A stretch of 42,342 nt of DNA from Hyphomonadaceae bacterium UBA2389. Lineage in GTDB: Bacteria; Pseudomonadota; Alphaproteobacteria; Caulobacterales; Aquidulcibacteraceae. The stretch lies in assembly GCA_002343395.1 (NCBI GenBank), contig DDSN01000066.1, forward strand, positions 1-42,342, in the 5' to 3' direction. The first letter of the stretch is position 1. Each line of letters begins with the position of its first letter. The notes under the pieces are model-generated. The model did no database searches. It was given only the letters and a program-made list of their open reading frames with translations, and was not told the origin of the DNA. Both the position numbers and the translations under genes were made by a program. Shown here one piece after another: positions 23,321 through 31,165 of this stretch.

Positions 23321-25777
23321 TTGGACGGCGGATTCGCAAGCCTGCTTGTGGCGGCCGGCGCGGCAGCCATCGCGGTCGCATCGCTCTTGTGGGCGCTACG
23401 GGTGACCGATGGCGCGCGTGGCGGGGTGGATGCTTGGAAGCGGCGCGCGCGTGAGCTGGAGGACAAGATCGCCTGGGCGGACGCGATCTTCGGCGCGCAT
23501 CCTGGCGTCGTGCTCATCTGGGAGGATGTGCTCGCTGACGAGGGAAGTGGTTGGGGAAAGCCGCGCATCTATGGAAGCCCGCTGGCGCTCGCGAGTCTTC
23601 TCAGGTTTTCGGATGACGCGTTCGCGGCCGATCCCGCTGTGCGCATTCTCCAGGGGCTTTCCGTCTTCGATGCGACAGACGCGACGGGTGCGGCGACGCG
23701 GCTGGCCCCCGCGTTGACGCGGCTTCGTCGGGAAGGCTCGGCGTTCTCCTTGAAGATATCGACGCCTGATGGCGTTTACGTCGAGATTGATGGACGGACC
23801 GCTGGGTCTCGGGCGGTGGCGTGGGTGCTTGATGCAAGCGTTCGCGGCGTGGAAGAGGGCGTCGCCGATGCGCGTATTGGCTCCGGGCACGAGGTCATCG
23901 CGCGCGACCCTGCGGCTTTCCTTGAGATGTGGAATGGCGCGCCGTTCATGGCGTGGCGTGTTAACGGCGCGCTGAAGCTCGAGTGGGCGAACCCAGACTA
24001 CCTGGATGCGCTGGAAGCGCGCTCGCTCGATCAAGCGCTCAGCCGGAATCTGCAGCTTGATCAGGCAGCCGTCGACTTGGCGCGGAAAGCGATAGAAGCG
24101 GGGCAGTCGGTAGAGGAAACGCGCTCTGCGGTGGTGCGCGGCCAGCTGCGCACCCTACGTTTGCGCATGAGTCCTGTCGCGGGCGGCGCGGCGGGCATCG
24201 CCATCGATGTCACCGAGGCCGAAACCGCGCGTGAACAGCTTTCGAACCAGCAGCGTGCGCATGACGAGACGTTGAACTTTCTGGCCGAGGGGATCGTTGT
24301 GTTCGACGCTTCCCGTCGCCTGATGTTCCACAATAGGGCGTTCGAGCAGATGTGGGGATTGGACGCCGCCTTCTTGGCCGAACGTCCCGCACACGCGGCC
24401 TTGCTCGATCACCTCAAGGAAAAAAGGAAGCTGCCCGCCCACGCAAACTATGCCGAATGGCGGGCGCGAGAACTCGCGCTCTACCAGGAGCACGGCGACC
24501 TGCCTCAGGATCTCTGGGTGCTCCCCGACGGCAGGATGTTGCGGATTGCGCGCCAACCCCATACGGCCGGCGGCCTTCTGCTTATTTTTTCTGACATCAC
24601 CAACGAAGTCGCGTTGCGGAGCCAATACGATGCTCTGCTTCAGACCCAGCGCGCCGCGCTCGACAAGTTGCACGAAGCCGTTGTGGTTTTTGGATTGGAT
24701 GGGCGTCTGAAATTGTCGAACGCCGCCTTCGCTGAACTATGGAAGATCGAAGGCGTTGCGCTGGGCGCGGACGCGCCGTTCGACCAAGTTATGGCGGCAT
24801 GCCAACCCCTGTTTCATGACCGTGCGATCTGGGCTCAAATTCGCGCACGCATCACGGACCCATCGCCGGAAGCGCGCACTGAATTCCGGGGAGAGATGTG
24901 GCGCAGCGACGACTCGATCCTGAAATTTTTGACGCGGCCGCTGCCAGATGGCGCGACGTTGGTGGCGTTTCAGGACATTACCGCGAACCGGCGGGTCGAG
25001 GATGCGCTGCGAGAGCGCGCGGAGGCGTTTGAGCAGGCGGATCGGCTCAAGGGCCAGTTCGTGGAGAATGTCTCCTACCAGCTTCGCAATCCGCTGCAGG
25101 CCATTTACGGCAACGCTGAGCTGTTGGCCGCGCGTGTTTTTGGCCCGCTGAACGACCGCCAGTTTGACCAAGTCAACTCGATTATCGAAGCGTCAGCGTC
25201 GCTTTCGAAGTTGATCGACAACATTCTTGATGTGGCGATGGTCGAAGCGGGCAATGTTCAGCTTGATTTGGCGCCGGTGAACCTCGCTGACACCATCAAC
25301 GAGAGCGTTCGCATGGCGGCGTCGAAGGCGCGCGACACCGAGGTTCCAATAAAGGTGCAATGCGCTGCGAACGTGGGAGAGATCGAGGCCGACCCCAAGC
25401 GCATCACGCAGGTGCTGGTGAATTTGCTTTCCAACGCGCTCCGGCACACGGAACGAGGCGATCAAATCACCGTCAGCGCTGAGCGCGAAGACGATGTTGT
25501 TCGTCTGACGGTCGCCGATACCGGCAAGGGAATGGGTTTCGAGGCGCAGGCGAGGGCGTTCGACAGCTTCCAGTCGGGAGACCGCCGCGGCGCCGGCTTG
25601 GGGTTGGCGCTGGTTCGGTCCTTCGTGGAGATGCATGGCGGCTGGGTGGCGTTGACGAGCGAACCGGGAAGAGGGGTTGCGGTGACATGCCACCTGCCGG
25701 TGCATCCTCCGAGTCAGCCCCTCGGTCCGCCGCCGGCGCCGTTGGGAAAGACCTCCACCAGCCAGCGCGCGGCATAA
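23321..25777 (+). CDS. divL: DivL-type tyrosine pseudo-kinase with PAS domains
   Basis: The 818-residue protein has an N-terminal membrane helix (about 7-27) and PAS-like domains near 314-430 and 445-560. A DHp domain starts at about 573 and the HATPase domain is about 680-800. In the DHp box the phosphorylated histidine is replaced by Tyr586 (codon 25076-25078) in ENVSYQLRNPLQ, the hallmark of DivL. The ATPase keeps NLLSNALRH, DTGKGMG and GAGLGLALV. In Caulobacter, DivL binds DivK and controls the CckA-ChpT-CtrA relay that governs asymmetric division. The start is TTG 23321 with AGGGG seven bases upstream; the only ATG just upstream in this frame (23303) is followed by a stop. Tandem CtrA boxes precede it. 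Confidence 0.88.
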   Translation: MDGGFASLLVAAGAAAIAVASLLWALRVTDGARGGVDAWKRRARELEDKIAWADAIFGAHPGVVLIWEDVLADEGSGWGKPRIYGSPLALASLLRFSDDAFAADPAVRILQGLSVFDATDATGAATRLAPALTRLRREGSAFSLKISTPDGVYVEIDGRTAGSRAVAWVLDASVRGVEEGVADARIGSGHEVIARDPAAFLEMWNGAPFMAWRVNGALKLEWANPDYLDALEARSLDQALSRNLQLDQAAVDLARKAIEAGQSVEETRSAVVRGQLRTLRLRMSPVAGGAAGIAIDVTEAETAREQLSNQQRAHDETLNFLAEGIVVFDASRRLMFHNRAFEQMWGLDAAFLAERPAHAALLDHLKEKRKLPAHANYAEWRARELALYQEHGDLPQDLWVLPDGRMLRIARQPHTAGGLLLIFSDITNEVALRSQYDALLQTQRAALDKLHEAVVVFGLDGRLKLSNAAFAELWKIEGVALGADAPFDQVMAACQPLFHDRAIWAQIRARITDPSPEARTEFRGEMWRSDDSILKFLTRPLPDGATLVAFQDITANRRVEDALRERAEAFEQADRLKGQFVENVSYQLRNPLQAIYGNAELLAARVFGPLNDRQFDQVNSIIEASASLSKLIDNILDVAMVEAGNVQLDLAPVNLADTINESVRMAASKARDTEVPIKVQCAANVGEIEADPKRITQVLVNLLSNALRHTERGDQITVSAEREDDVVRLTVADTGKGMGFEAQARAFDSFQSGDRRGAGLGLALVRSFVEMHGGWVALTSEPGRGVAVTCHLPVHPPSQPLGPPPAPLGKTSTSQRAA

Positions 25778-25813
25778 GAAGTCCGCTAAACGAGTGTGAA
25801 CGCGCGGCGAACG

Positions 25814-27205
25814 CTACCCAGAGTAGTCGCGCACGATGGCGTTCAAGAATTCACGCCCTTCGTAAAGCGATCGAACGCGAATTTTCTCATTGAGGCCGTG
25901 GGCGTTGTTTTCGCCGGGCACAGAGAACATGCCGCTCATGCCGTAGGTTGGTATGCCGGCGGCGTTGAGGAAGCGGCCATCGGTAGCGCCAGGCGTCATG
26001 GTGGGCACGATAGGCGTGTCCGGCCAAAGGCGCGCGGCTGCGCGCTCGACCGGCCCCATGATGTTTCTCGTCAGTTGAGGCGCGTTTGATCCCTCTCGCC
26101 GACGCACGATGTCGACTTGAATCATTGGATCGTCCAACGCGCGCTGAAGCTCGGCTTGGATCTCCTCAGCGGCGTGCCCTTGCAGCACGCGGCACGACAG
26201 CATTGCAGTCGCCCGTTGCGGCAACGCGTTCGTCGCATGCCCCGCGTCGACTTGCGTTGCGACGCAAGTGGTTCGCATCATCGCGTTGAAGTTGGGGTCG
26301 CTCGCCACCACCTGTTGCGCTGCGGCGTCGTCCTGGTTTCGCGCAAGCGCCGCCATGGCGGCGCCCATGTCGCCGCCGATGATTGGCGCCATGCGCTCGA
26401 AGAAGGCGCGGGTGACCGGCGTGAGCTCCACCGGGAACTGGTGGCGCGACAAACGATCCAATCCGCGGCTCAGCCGGTAGATCGCATTCTCCGGAACGGG
26501 CCGAGAGGAATGGCCGCCTGGATTGGTCACGGTCAGCGAAATGACTTGGTGAACTTTCTCCCCCGCCTGAACGTTCAGTGCGACGGGTGCGCCGCTTGGC
26601 GAGAGAATGCCGCCGGCGCCCTCGTTGATGGCGAACTCGGCTTGAATCCACTCGCGATGATTGCTCAAGAGAAACTCGACGCCATTGACGCGGTTGGATG
26701 TTTCCTCGCCACAGGTGAGCGCCATGCGAATGGTGCGGCGCGGACGGGCGCCATTGGTCCGCATCCGGATCATGAGATCGACGAACACCGCCGCCATCGC
26801 CTTATCGTCGGCGGCGCCGCGTGCGTAGAAAAACCCGTTTTCCTCGATCAACGTGAATGGGTCGCGTTCCCAATCAGCTGGATTGGCGTTGACCACATCG
26901 ATATGCGCCAACAAGAGAATGGCCCGCTGGCGTGATGAGCCGCGTAGAACCGCGACGAGATTTCCATCGTCAGGGCGGCCATCCGGGATGATGACGCGCA
27001 CATCATCGCGGGAAAATCCGGCGTCGTAGAGGCGTGTCGCCATGGCGGTAGCGGCGCGCGTGCATGATCCGGTCGCTTCGGAGGAGTCGATCTCAACGAG
27101 TTCCTCGTAGATCGCTCGAAACGCGTCGCGGTCGGATTGGGAAGGCTGCGCATGCGCAACTCCCCATGTGGTGAAGAAAAGGCATGCTAGGACCGCGATG
27201 CGCAT
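25814..27205 (-). CDS. M20-family secreted metallopeptidase
   Basis: This exported zinc carboxypeptidase or dipeptidase-like enzyme has 463 residues and a signal peptide (1-19, cleaved after AHA). The M20 dimetal site is visible: His101 and Asp103 in LLAHIDVVN, Asp133 in ARGAADDKA, the Glu-Glu pair 167-168 in CGEETSN, Glu195 in INEGAGG, and a C-terminal histidine in GENNAHGLNE. The dimerisation domain contains GGHSSRPVPENAIYRL. The likely location is the periplasm, hydrolysing peptides or acylated amino acids. The longest frame starts with TTG 27217; ATG 27205 with GAGGG upstream is preferred. It is convergent with divL and is followed upstream by the ferredoxin gene at 27242 on the same strand. 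Confidence 0.9.
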   Translation of the reverse strand: MRIAVLACLFFTTWGVAHAQPSQSDRDAFRAIYEELVEIDSSEATGSCTRAATAMATRLYDAGFSRDDVRVIIPDGRPDDGNLVAVLRGSSRQRAILLLAHIDVVNANPADWERDPFTLIEENGFFYARGAADDKAMAAVFVDLMIRMRTNGARPRRTIRMALTCGEETSNRVNGVEFLLSNHREWIQAEFAINEGAGGILSPSGAPVALNVQAGEKVHQVISLTVTNPGGHSSRPVPENAIYRLSRGLDRLSRHQFPVELTPVTRAFFERMAPIIGGDMGAAMAALARNQDDAAAQQVVASDPNFNAMMRTTCVATQVDAGHATNALPQRATAMLSCRVLQGHAAEEIQAELQRALDDPMIQVDIVRRREGSNAPQLTRNIMGPVERAAARLWPDTPIVPTMTPGATDGRFLNAAGIPTYGMSGMFSVPGENNAHGLNEKIRVRSLYEGREFLNAIVRDYSG

Positions 27206-27241
27206 GGACGCCCTCAAACCGTATTGGCTAAGCCGCGCTTG

Positions 27242-27562
27242 TCAGTGTTGGCTCTTAGGGAGACGAACAATCAGGCCGTCGAGATCTTTTGTTATCTTGA
27301 TTTGGCAGGACAGGCGCGAGGTGTCTTCTACGTCGTTGGCGAAGTCGAGCATGGACTGCTCCATGCTCGAGGCTTCCCCAGTCTTCGAAACCCATTGCGG
27401 GTCCACGTAAACGTGACAGGTCGCGCAAGCGCAGGCGCCGCCGCAATCCGCGTCGATGCCGGGCACCGCGTGCTTCACGGCCGCTTCCATGACGGTCTGA
27501 CCTTCCGGCGCATCAACGACATGTTCTTTGCCGGAGTGTTCAATGTAAGTGATTTTCGGCAT
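27242..27562 (-). CDS. 2Fe-2S ferredoxin, adrenodoxin/FdVI type
   Basis: The 106-residue electron carrier has the vertebrate-type 2Fe-2S ligand set: Cys40, Cys46 and Cys49 in ADCGGACACATCHVYV and Cys86 in RLSCQIK. The C-terminal IKITKDLDGLIVRLP and the start MPKITYIEHSG closely follow the Rhodobacter FdVI/adrenodoxin pattern. The longest frame begins at TTG 27583 with an ATG at 27577, but ATG 27562 has GGGGA just upstream and matches the usual length. Such ferredoxins take electrons from a FAD reductase and give them to a cytochrome P450, or serve in Fe-S cluster assembly. The reductase gene is immediately upstream, and the final acceptor is not in the window. Confidence 0.95.
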   Translation of the reverse strand: MPKITYIEHSGKEHVVDAPEGQTVMEAAVKHAVPGIDADCGGACACATCHVYVDPQWVSKTGEASSMEQSMLDFANDVEDTSRLSCQIKITKDLDGLIVRLPKSQH

Positions 27563-27579
27563 TGGTCCCCATTTCATCT

Positions 27580-28815
27580 TCAACGCGCGTTCGCAACCAA
27601 CTCCTTCATCGGCCGCGACGTATCCACGATCACATCCGGCGGCAAGGTCCGCCCTGTTTGGATGAGCATCTTTGCGCCCAGATATTCCGCCGGCCGGTTG
27701 ATCGCATCGACCGCGATCAATTTTTCACCCTTATAGTAGAAGGCGGCGAAGGCGCGGTCAGCCATGACGCCGCGTAACACGAGCCGGTCATACCCCTGGA
27801 ACAGCCCTGCGATTTGAAGTTTCAGGTCGTATTGGTCGGACCAGAACCAGGGCGCTTCGACGGCATGCTCGTGACCAAGCAGGGTGGCGGCCACAATTTT
27901 CGCGCCCTCAACCGCGTTATGGACGCTCTCAAGGCGACAAACCCGATCGAAGTGCGCGATCGGCCGCGCGGCACAGTCGCCGATGGCGAAGATGCCTGGA
28001 TCGGACGTGCGACAGTGCTCATCGGTGACAATGCCGTTCTCAATCTCCAACTGGCAATGCTGCGCCAGGGAGGTTTCCGGCGTGACGCCGATGCCGGCGA
28101 TGACGATGTCGGCGGCGATCTCGGCGCCGTCCGCCAACGCGATGCCCGTCACCTGGTTCTTGCCCTTTATCAGCGCGGGTTGACCACCCAGTACGAAGCG
28201 AACGCCATGGCGTGTGTGCTCGTCCAGAAAGAAACCCGCGACTTCGGGGCTTGTCACGCGTGCTAGCGGCCGAGGCGCCGCCTCTATGACGGTGACCTCA
28301 AGGCCCAGCTTGCGTGCGACGGCCGCAGCCTCCAGCCCAATATACCCCGCGCCAATGACCGCAAGCCTTGCTCCCGCCACGAAGGCTGGCCGCATTGCAT
28401 CCACGTCAGAGACGGAGCGCAGGACGTGAACGCCGGGCAAGTCCGCGCCGACGAGCGGCAGCTTCCGGGGGCGCGCTCCAGTCGCCAGAACGAGGGCGTC
28501 AAACGGAATTTCCCGCCCGCCCTCCAAACGCACACGCTTGTTTGCTCTGTCAATCCAAACAGCACGCGTGGACGGAAGGAAGGCGATGCGTTCTTCCTGG
28601 TAGGTGCTCGCGGGCCGCAGAAACAACCGATCGATCGACAGGTCGCCGAGCAAGTAGGCCTTGGAGAGCGGAGGGCGCTGGTAAGGGGGAAGCGGCTCTT
28701 CGCCGATTAAGGTGATGTCGCCTTCGAAACCGCCTTGGCGAAGGCGTTGCGCGGTCTCGCCGCCAGCCTGGCCGGCGCCGATGATGACCACCCGTTTGAT
28801 GTCGACCGTACTCAC
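27580..28815 (-). CDS. NAD(P)H-ferredoxin reductase, FAD-dependent (putidaredoxin-reductase-like)
   Basis: The 411-residue flavoprotein has FAD-binding GAGQAG at residues 13-18, ATGARPR at 111-117, the NAD-binding GAGYIG at 155-160 and the second FAD block GDCAARP. The overall plan matches reductases that feed 2Fe-2S ferredoxins and rubredoxins. It lies 17 bp upstream of the ferredoxin gene and so probably reduces it. The longest frame begins at 29043 and would run 169 bp into the divergent tsaE gene. GTG 28815 (product MSTVDIKRVVIIGAG) gives the normal N-terminus and leaves an 83-bp divergent gap, although no clear ribosome site is visible before it. Confidence 0.9.
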   Translation of the reverse strand: MSTVDIKRVVIIGAGQAGGETAQRLRQGGFEGDITLIGEEPLPPYQRPPLSKAYLLGDLSIDRLFLRPASTYQEERIAFLPSTRAVWIDRANKRVRLEGGREIPFDALVLATGARPRKLPLVGADLPGVHVLRSVSDVDAMRPAFVAGARLAVIGAGYIGLEAAAVARKLGLEVTVIEAAPRPLARVTSPEVAGFFLDEHTRHGVRFVLGGQPALIKGKNQVTGIALADGAEIAADIVIAGIGVTPETSLAQHCQLEIENGIVTDEHCRTSDPGIFAIGDCAARPIAHFDRVCRLESVHNAVEGAKIVAATLLGHEHAVEAPWFWSDQYDLKLQIAGLFQGYDRLVLRGVMADRAFAAFYYKGEKLIAVDAINRPAEYLGAKMLIQTGRTLPPDVIVDTSRPMKELVANAR

Positions 28816-28898
28816 AGAGCGTAGTGTTTGGCGACATCGTGGCGGGTGCGCAAGCGCGCGCTTGATGCGACGCCTTGCCCCTGCCAGCATGCCGCGCC

Positions 28899-29369
28899 GT
28901 GAGCGCAGAAGCCCCACCCGATTCGCTGGACCTCGTCTTGCCGGACCACGCTGCCACATCGGCGCTAGGTCGACGCCTCGGGGAGAAGCTGGCGCCCGGC
29001 GAGACCATCTGCCTGTCAGGTGGGCTCGGCGCTGGGAAGACAACCCTCGCGCGGGGCGCCATTTCAGCCTGGACAGGGTCCGATGAGGAGGCCCCTAGCC
29101 CGAGCTACACCCTGGTCGAAACCTACTCAGGGCCGCGCGGCGAACTCTGGCACGTGGATCTCTACCGCCTGAAAGGCCCCGATGAGGTCGTGGAGCTCGG
29201 GCTCGATCAAGCATTCGCGGAAGCGGCTTGCTTGATCGAATGGCCCGAACGCCTCGAAGGTGCGCTTCCGAGGGACCGGCTCGATATAGTCCTTTCGCAA
29301 GCAGCGCCGGGCCGCCGCGCCGCTCTTACCGCCCACGGAGTTTGGAGACAGAAGCTTGCAACGATCTGA
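28899..29369 (+). CDS. tsaE: tRNA threonylcarbamoyladenosine biosynthesis ATPase TsaE
   Basis: TsaE is the small ATPase that supports TsaB-TsaD in forming t6A37 on tRNAs reading ANN codons. The 156-residue product has Walker A GGLGAGKTT at residues 41-49, the conserved SPSYTLVETY and WHVDLYRL, and a typical length. The open frame can be extended to TTG 28875, but GTG 28899 (MSAEAPPDSL) gives a family-like N-terminus. Neither has a strong ribosome site. The 3' end overlaps amgK by 14 bp. TsaE-AmgK-MurU-AddBA is a well conserved alphaproteobacterial order, here separated from divL by three minus-strand genes. Confidence 0.92.
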   Translation: MSAEAPPDSLDLVLPDHAATSALGRRLGEKLAPGETICLSGGLGAGKTTLARGAISAWTGSDEEAPSPSYTLVETYSGPRGELWHVDLYRLKGPDEVVELGLDQAFAEAACLIEWPERLEGALPRDRLDIVLSQAAPGRRAALTAHGVWRQKLATI

Positions 29370-30441
29370 GTCGCTGGCGCGGTTGCTTGAAGAAACTGGC
29401 TTTGCCGACGCCCAGCGCGTTCCACTCGCGGGCGATGCGTCCACGCGCCGTTACGAGCGGCTCAATCTGGCGGGTCGCCGCGCTATTCTTATGGATGCGC
29501 CGAAGAGTTCGGAAAGCGCGCCGTGTCCGCCAACCGCGACTCCCGATGAGCGACGCGCCCTCGGGTGGAACGCGACCGCGCGCCTCGCCGCTTCGCGGGT
29601 CGATGCGTTTGTCGCGGTGGCGTCTTACTTGGAAACGCTTGGCCTCACGCCACCCCAAATCTACGGCGCCGATTGCGAGGCCGGGTACGCGATCCTGGAA
29701 GACCTTGGCGACGATCTCTACGCCAACGTCATAGCGAATGGCGCCGATGAGATCGTTCTTTACGAAGAGGCGGCGCGTGTGCTGGCGCGCGTTCACGGCG
29801 CCGAGACGCCCGCGCGCTTGCAGGGCCCTGGAGGCGCCGTCTGGAATGTGCTCGACTATGACGCGCTTGCGCTGGAAGTAAACGCCGATCTGTTTGTCGA
29901 GTGGTTGCCGCGGGTCGCCGACGTCCGCATCGACGATGCGGCCCGTGCGAGGTGGGAGCAAGCGCGCGACGCACTCATCGCCGAAGCGCTGAGATTTCCG
30001 CGTGTGTTCACGATTCGCGACTACCACGCTGAGAACCTGCTTTGGCTGCCCAATCGCGAAGGTTTGAAGCGGGTGGGCCTGCTCGATTTTCAGGATGCGG
30101 TGCGCGGTTGGCGGGCGTGGGACTTCGCGATGTTGCTGCACGACGCGCGTCGCGACGTGAGCGCCGAGGCGAGCCGGGCGGCTGTCCGCGCCTACATCGA
30201 AAGCATCGGAGCCGATGAGGCGGATTTTGAACGCGAGTTGGCTGTGCTCGGCGCGATCAACGCAATGCGAATCCTCGGCGTCTTCGCGCGTCTGATCAGC
30301 AGGGACGGCAAGCAACGTTATGCTGCGTTCATGCCGCGGGAATGGGGGCACTTGGCGCGAACGTTGAAGCACCCCGCGTTGGAAGACGTCCGCGCATTTG
30401 TAGGGCAAGTCGCGCGGCCCCATCTTGAGCGCGCCTCATGA
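29356..30441 (+). CDS. amgK: AmgK-like MurNAc/GlcNAc anomeric kinase (aminoglycoside phosphotransferase fold)
   Basis: The 361-residue APH-fold kinase is expected to phosphorylate the anomeric carbon of N-acetylmuramate and N-acetylglucosamine, giving MurNAc-1-phosphate for MurU in cell-wall recycling. Catalytic Asp222 and metal-binding Asn227 lie in TIRDYHAENLLW, and Asp244 in LLDFQDAVRG binds metal. The start is TTG 29356, supported by GGAG at 29344-29347 eight bases upstream, and overlaps tsaE. The stop overlaps the murU start as ATGA. In Pseudomonas and Caulobacter this route bypasses fosfomycin-sensitive MurA. The name rests on the pairing with murU; the family also contains other small-molecule kinases. 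Confidence 0.9.
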   Translation: MQRSESLARLLEETGFADAQRVPLAGDASTRRYERLNLAGRRAILMDAPKSSESAPCPPTATPDERRALGWNATARLAASRVDAFVAVASYLETLGLTPPQIYGADCEAGYAILEDLGDDLYANVIANGADEIVLYEEAARVLARVHGAETPARLQGPGGAVWNVLDYDALALEVNADLFVEWLPRVADVRIDDAARARWEQARDALIAEALRFPRVFTIRDYHAENLLWLPNREGLKRVGLLDFQDAVRGWRAWDFAMLLHDARRDVSAEASRAAVRAYIESIGADEADFERELAVLGAINAMRILGVFARLISRDGKQRYAAFMPREWGHLARTLKHPALEDVRAFVGQVARPHLERAS

Positions 30442-31163
30442 GCGCGGTTCCCAATACAGCGATGGTGCTCGCTGCCGGGCTAGGCACTCGAATGCGCCCG
30501 CTTACGAATGATCGTCCAAAGGCGCTGGTTTCGGTGGCGGGAAAACCGTTGATCGACCATGTGCTCGATCGCCTTGTCGAGGCGAAGGTGAAGCGGGCGG
30601 TCGTGAACGTTCACGCGTTCGCCGACTTGTTGGAGACGCACGTTCGGCGGCGGAGCGACATCGAGATTTTAATTTCGGATGAACGCGCATGCTTGATGGA
30701 AACCGGCGGCGGCGTGCGCCTGGCGCGTCCGCTCCTGGGTGATGCGCCGATCATCGTCTGCAACATCGATTCTGTCTGGGAAGAGGGCGCGGGTTCCGCG
30801 ATAGGACGCTTGACGCGTGACTTTGACCCAGCACGCATGAGCGCGCGGCTGATGTTGGCGGCGATGGATCAGTGCTCGGGGTTCGATGGTCCGGGCGACT
30901 TCTTCATGGACGAGCACGGCGCGCTCTCGTTCCGGGATGCGCTGCCCCACACGCCTTGGGCCTATATGGGCGTGCAAATTATCGACCCGCGCGTGGTGGA
31001 CGACGAACCGTTGGCGCCGTTCTCGCTGACCAGAGTGTGGCGGCGTCTGCGGGAGCAGGGCCGTCTTTTCGGCGCGCCGCTTGGCGGTTTTTGGATGCAT
31101 GTCGGCGATCCGATGGCGCGTGAAGCGGCGGAGGCTCGGTTGAGCACAGCGCGCGGCGCCTGA
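30438..31163 (+). CDS. murU: MurNAc-1-phosphate uridylyltransferase
   Basis: The 241-residue nucleotidyltransferase joins UTP to MurNAc-1-phosphate to form UDP-MurNAc, feeding recycled wall sugar back to peptidoglycan synthesis. The signature LAAGLGTRMRPLT lies at 11-23 and is followed by PKALVSVAGKPLIDH. The metal-binding region has CNIDSVW, and the C-terminal PLGGFWMHVGDP is typical. ATG 30438 overlaps the amgK stop as ATGA, which supports coupled expression. It ends two bases before addB. Other glucose-1-phosphate-type nucleotidyltransferases are possible, but the amgK neighbour makes MurU by far the best fit. Confidence 0.93.
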   Translation: MSAVPNTAMVLAAGLGTRMRPLTNDRPKALVSVAGKPLIDHVLDRLVEAKVKRAVVNVHAFADLLETHVRRRSDIEILISDERACLMETGGGVRLARPLLGDAPIIVCNIDSVWEEGAGSAIGRLTRDFDPARMSARLMLAAMDQCSGFDGPGDFFMDEHGALSFRDALPHTPWAYMGVQIIDPRVVDDEPLAPFSLTRVWRRLREQGRLFGAPLGGFWMHVGDPMAREAAEARLSTARGA

Positions 31164-31165
31164 CG

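Noticed and set aside
26117..26935. A 272-residue plus-strand open frame antisense to the M20 peptidase
   Set aside because: It is a shadow of the peptidase, whose complete metal site is visible on the minus strand.
29326..30423. A 365-residue minus-strand open frame antisense to amgK
   Set aside because: It is an antisense shadow; amgK has catalytic motifs, a ribosome site and coupled overlaps with both neighbours.
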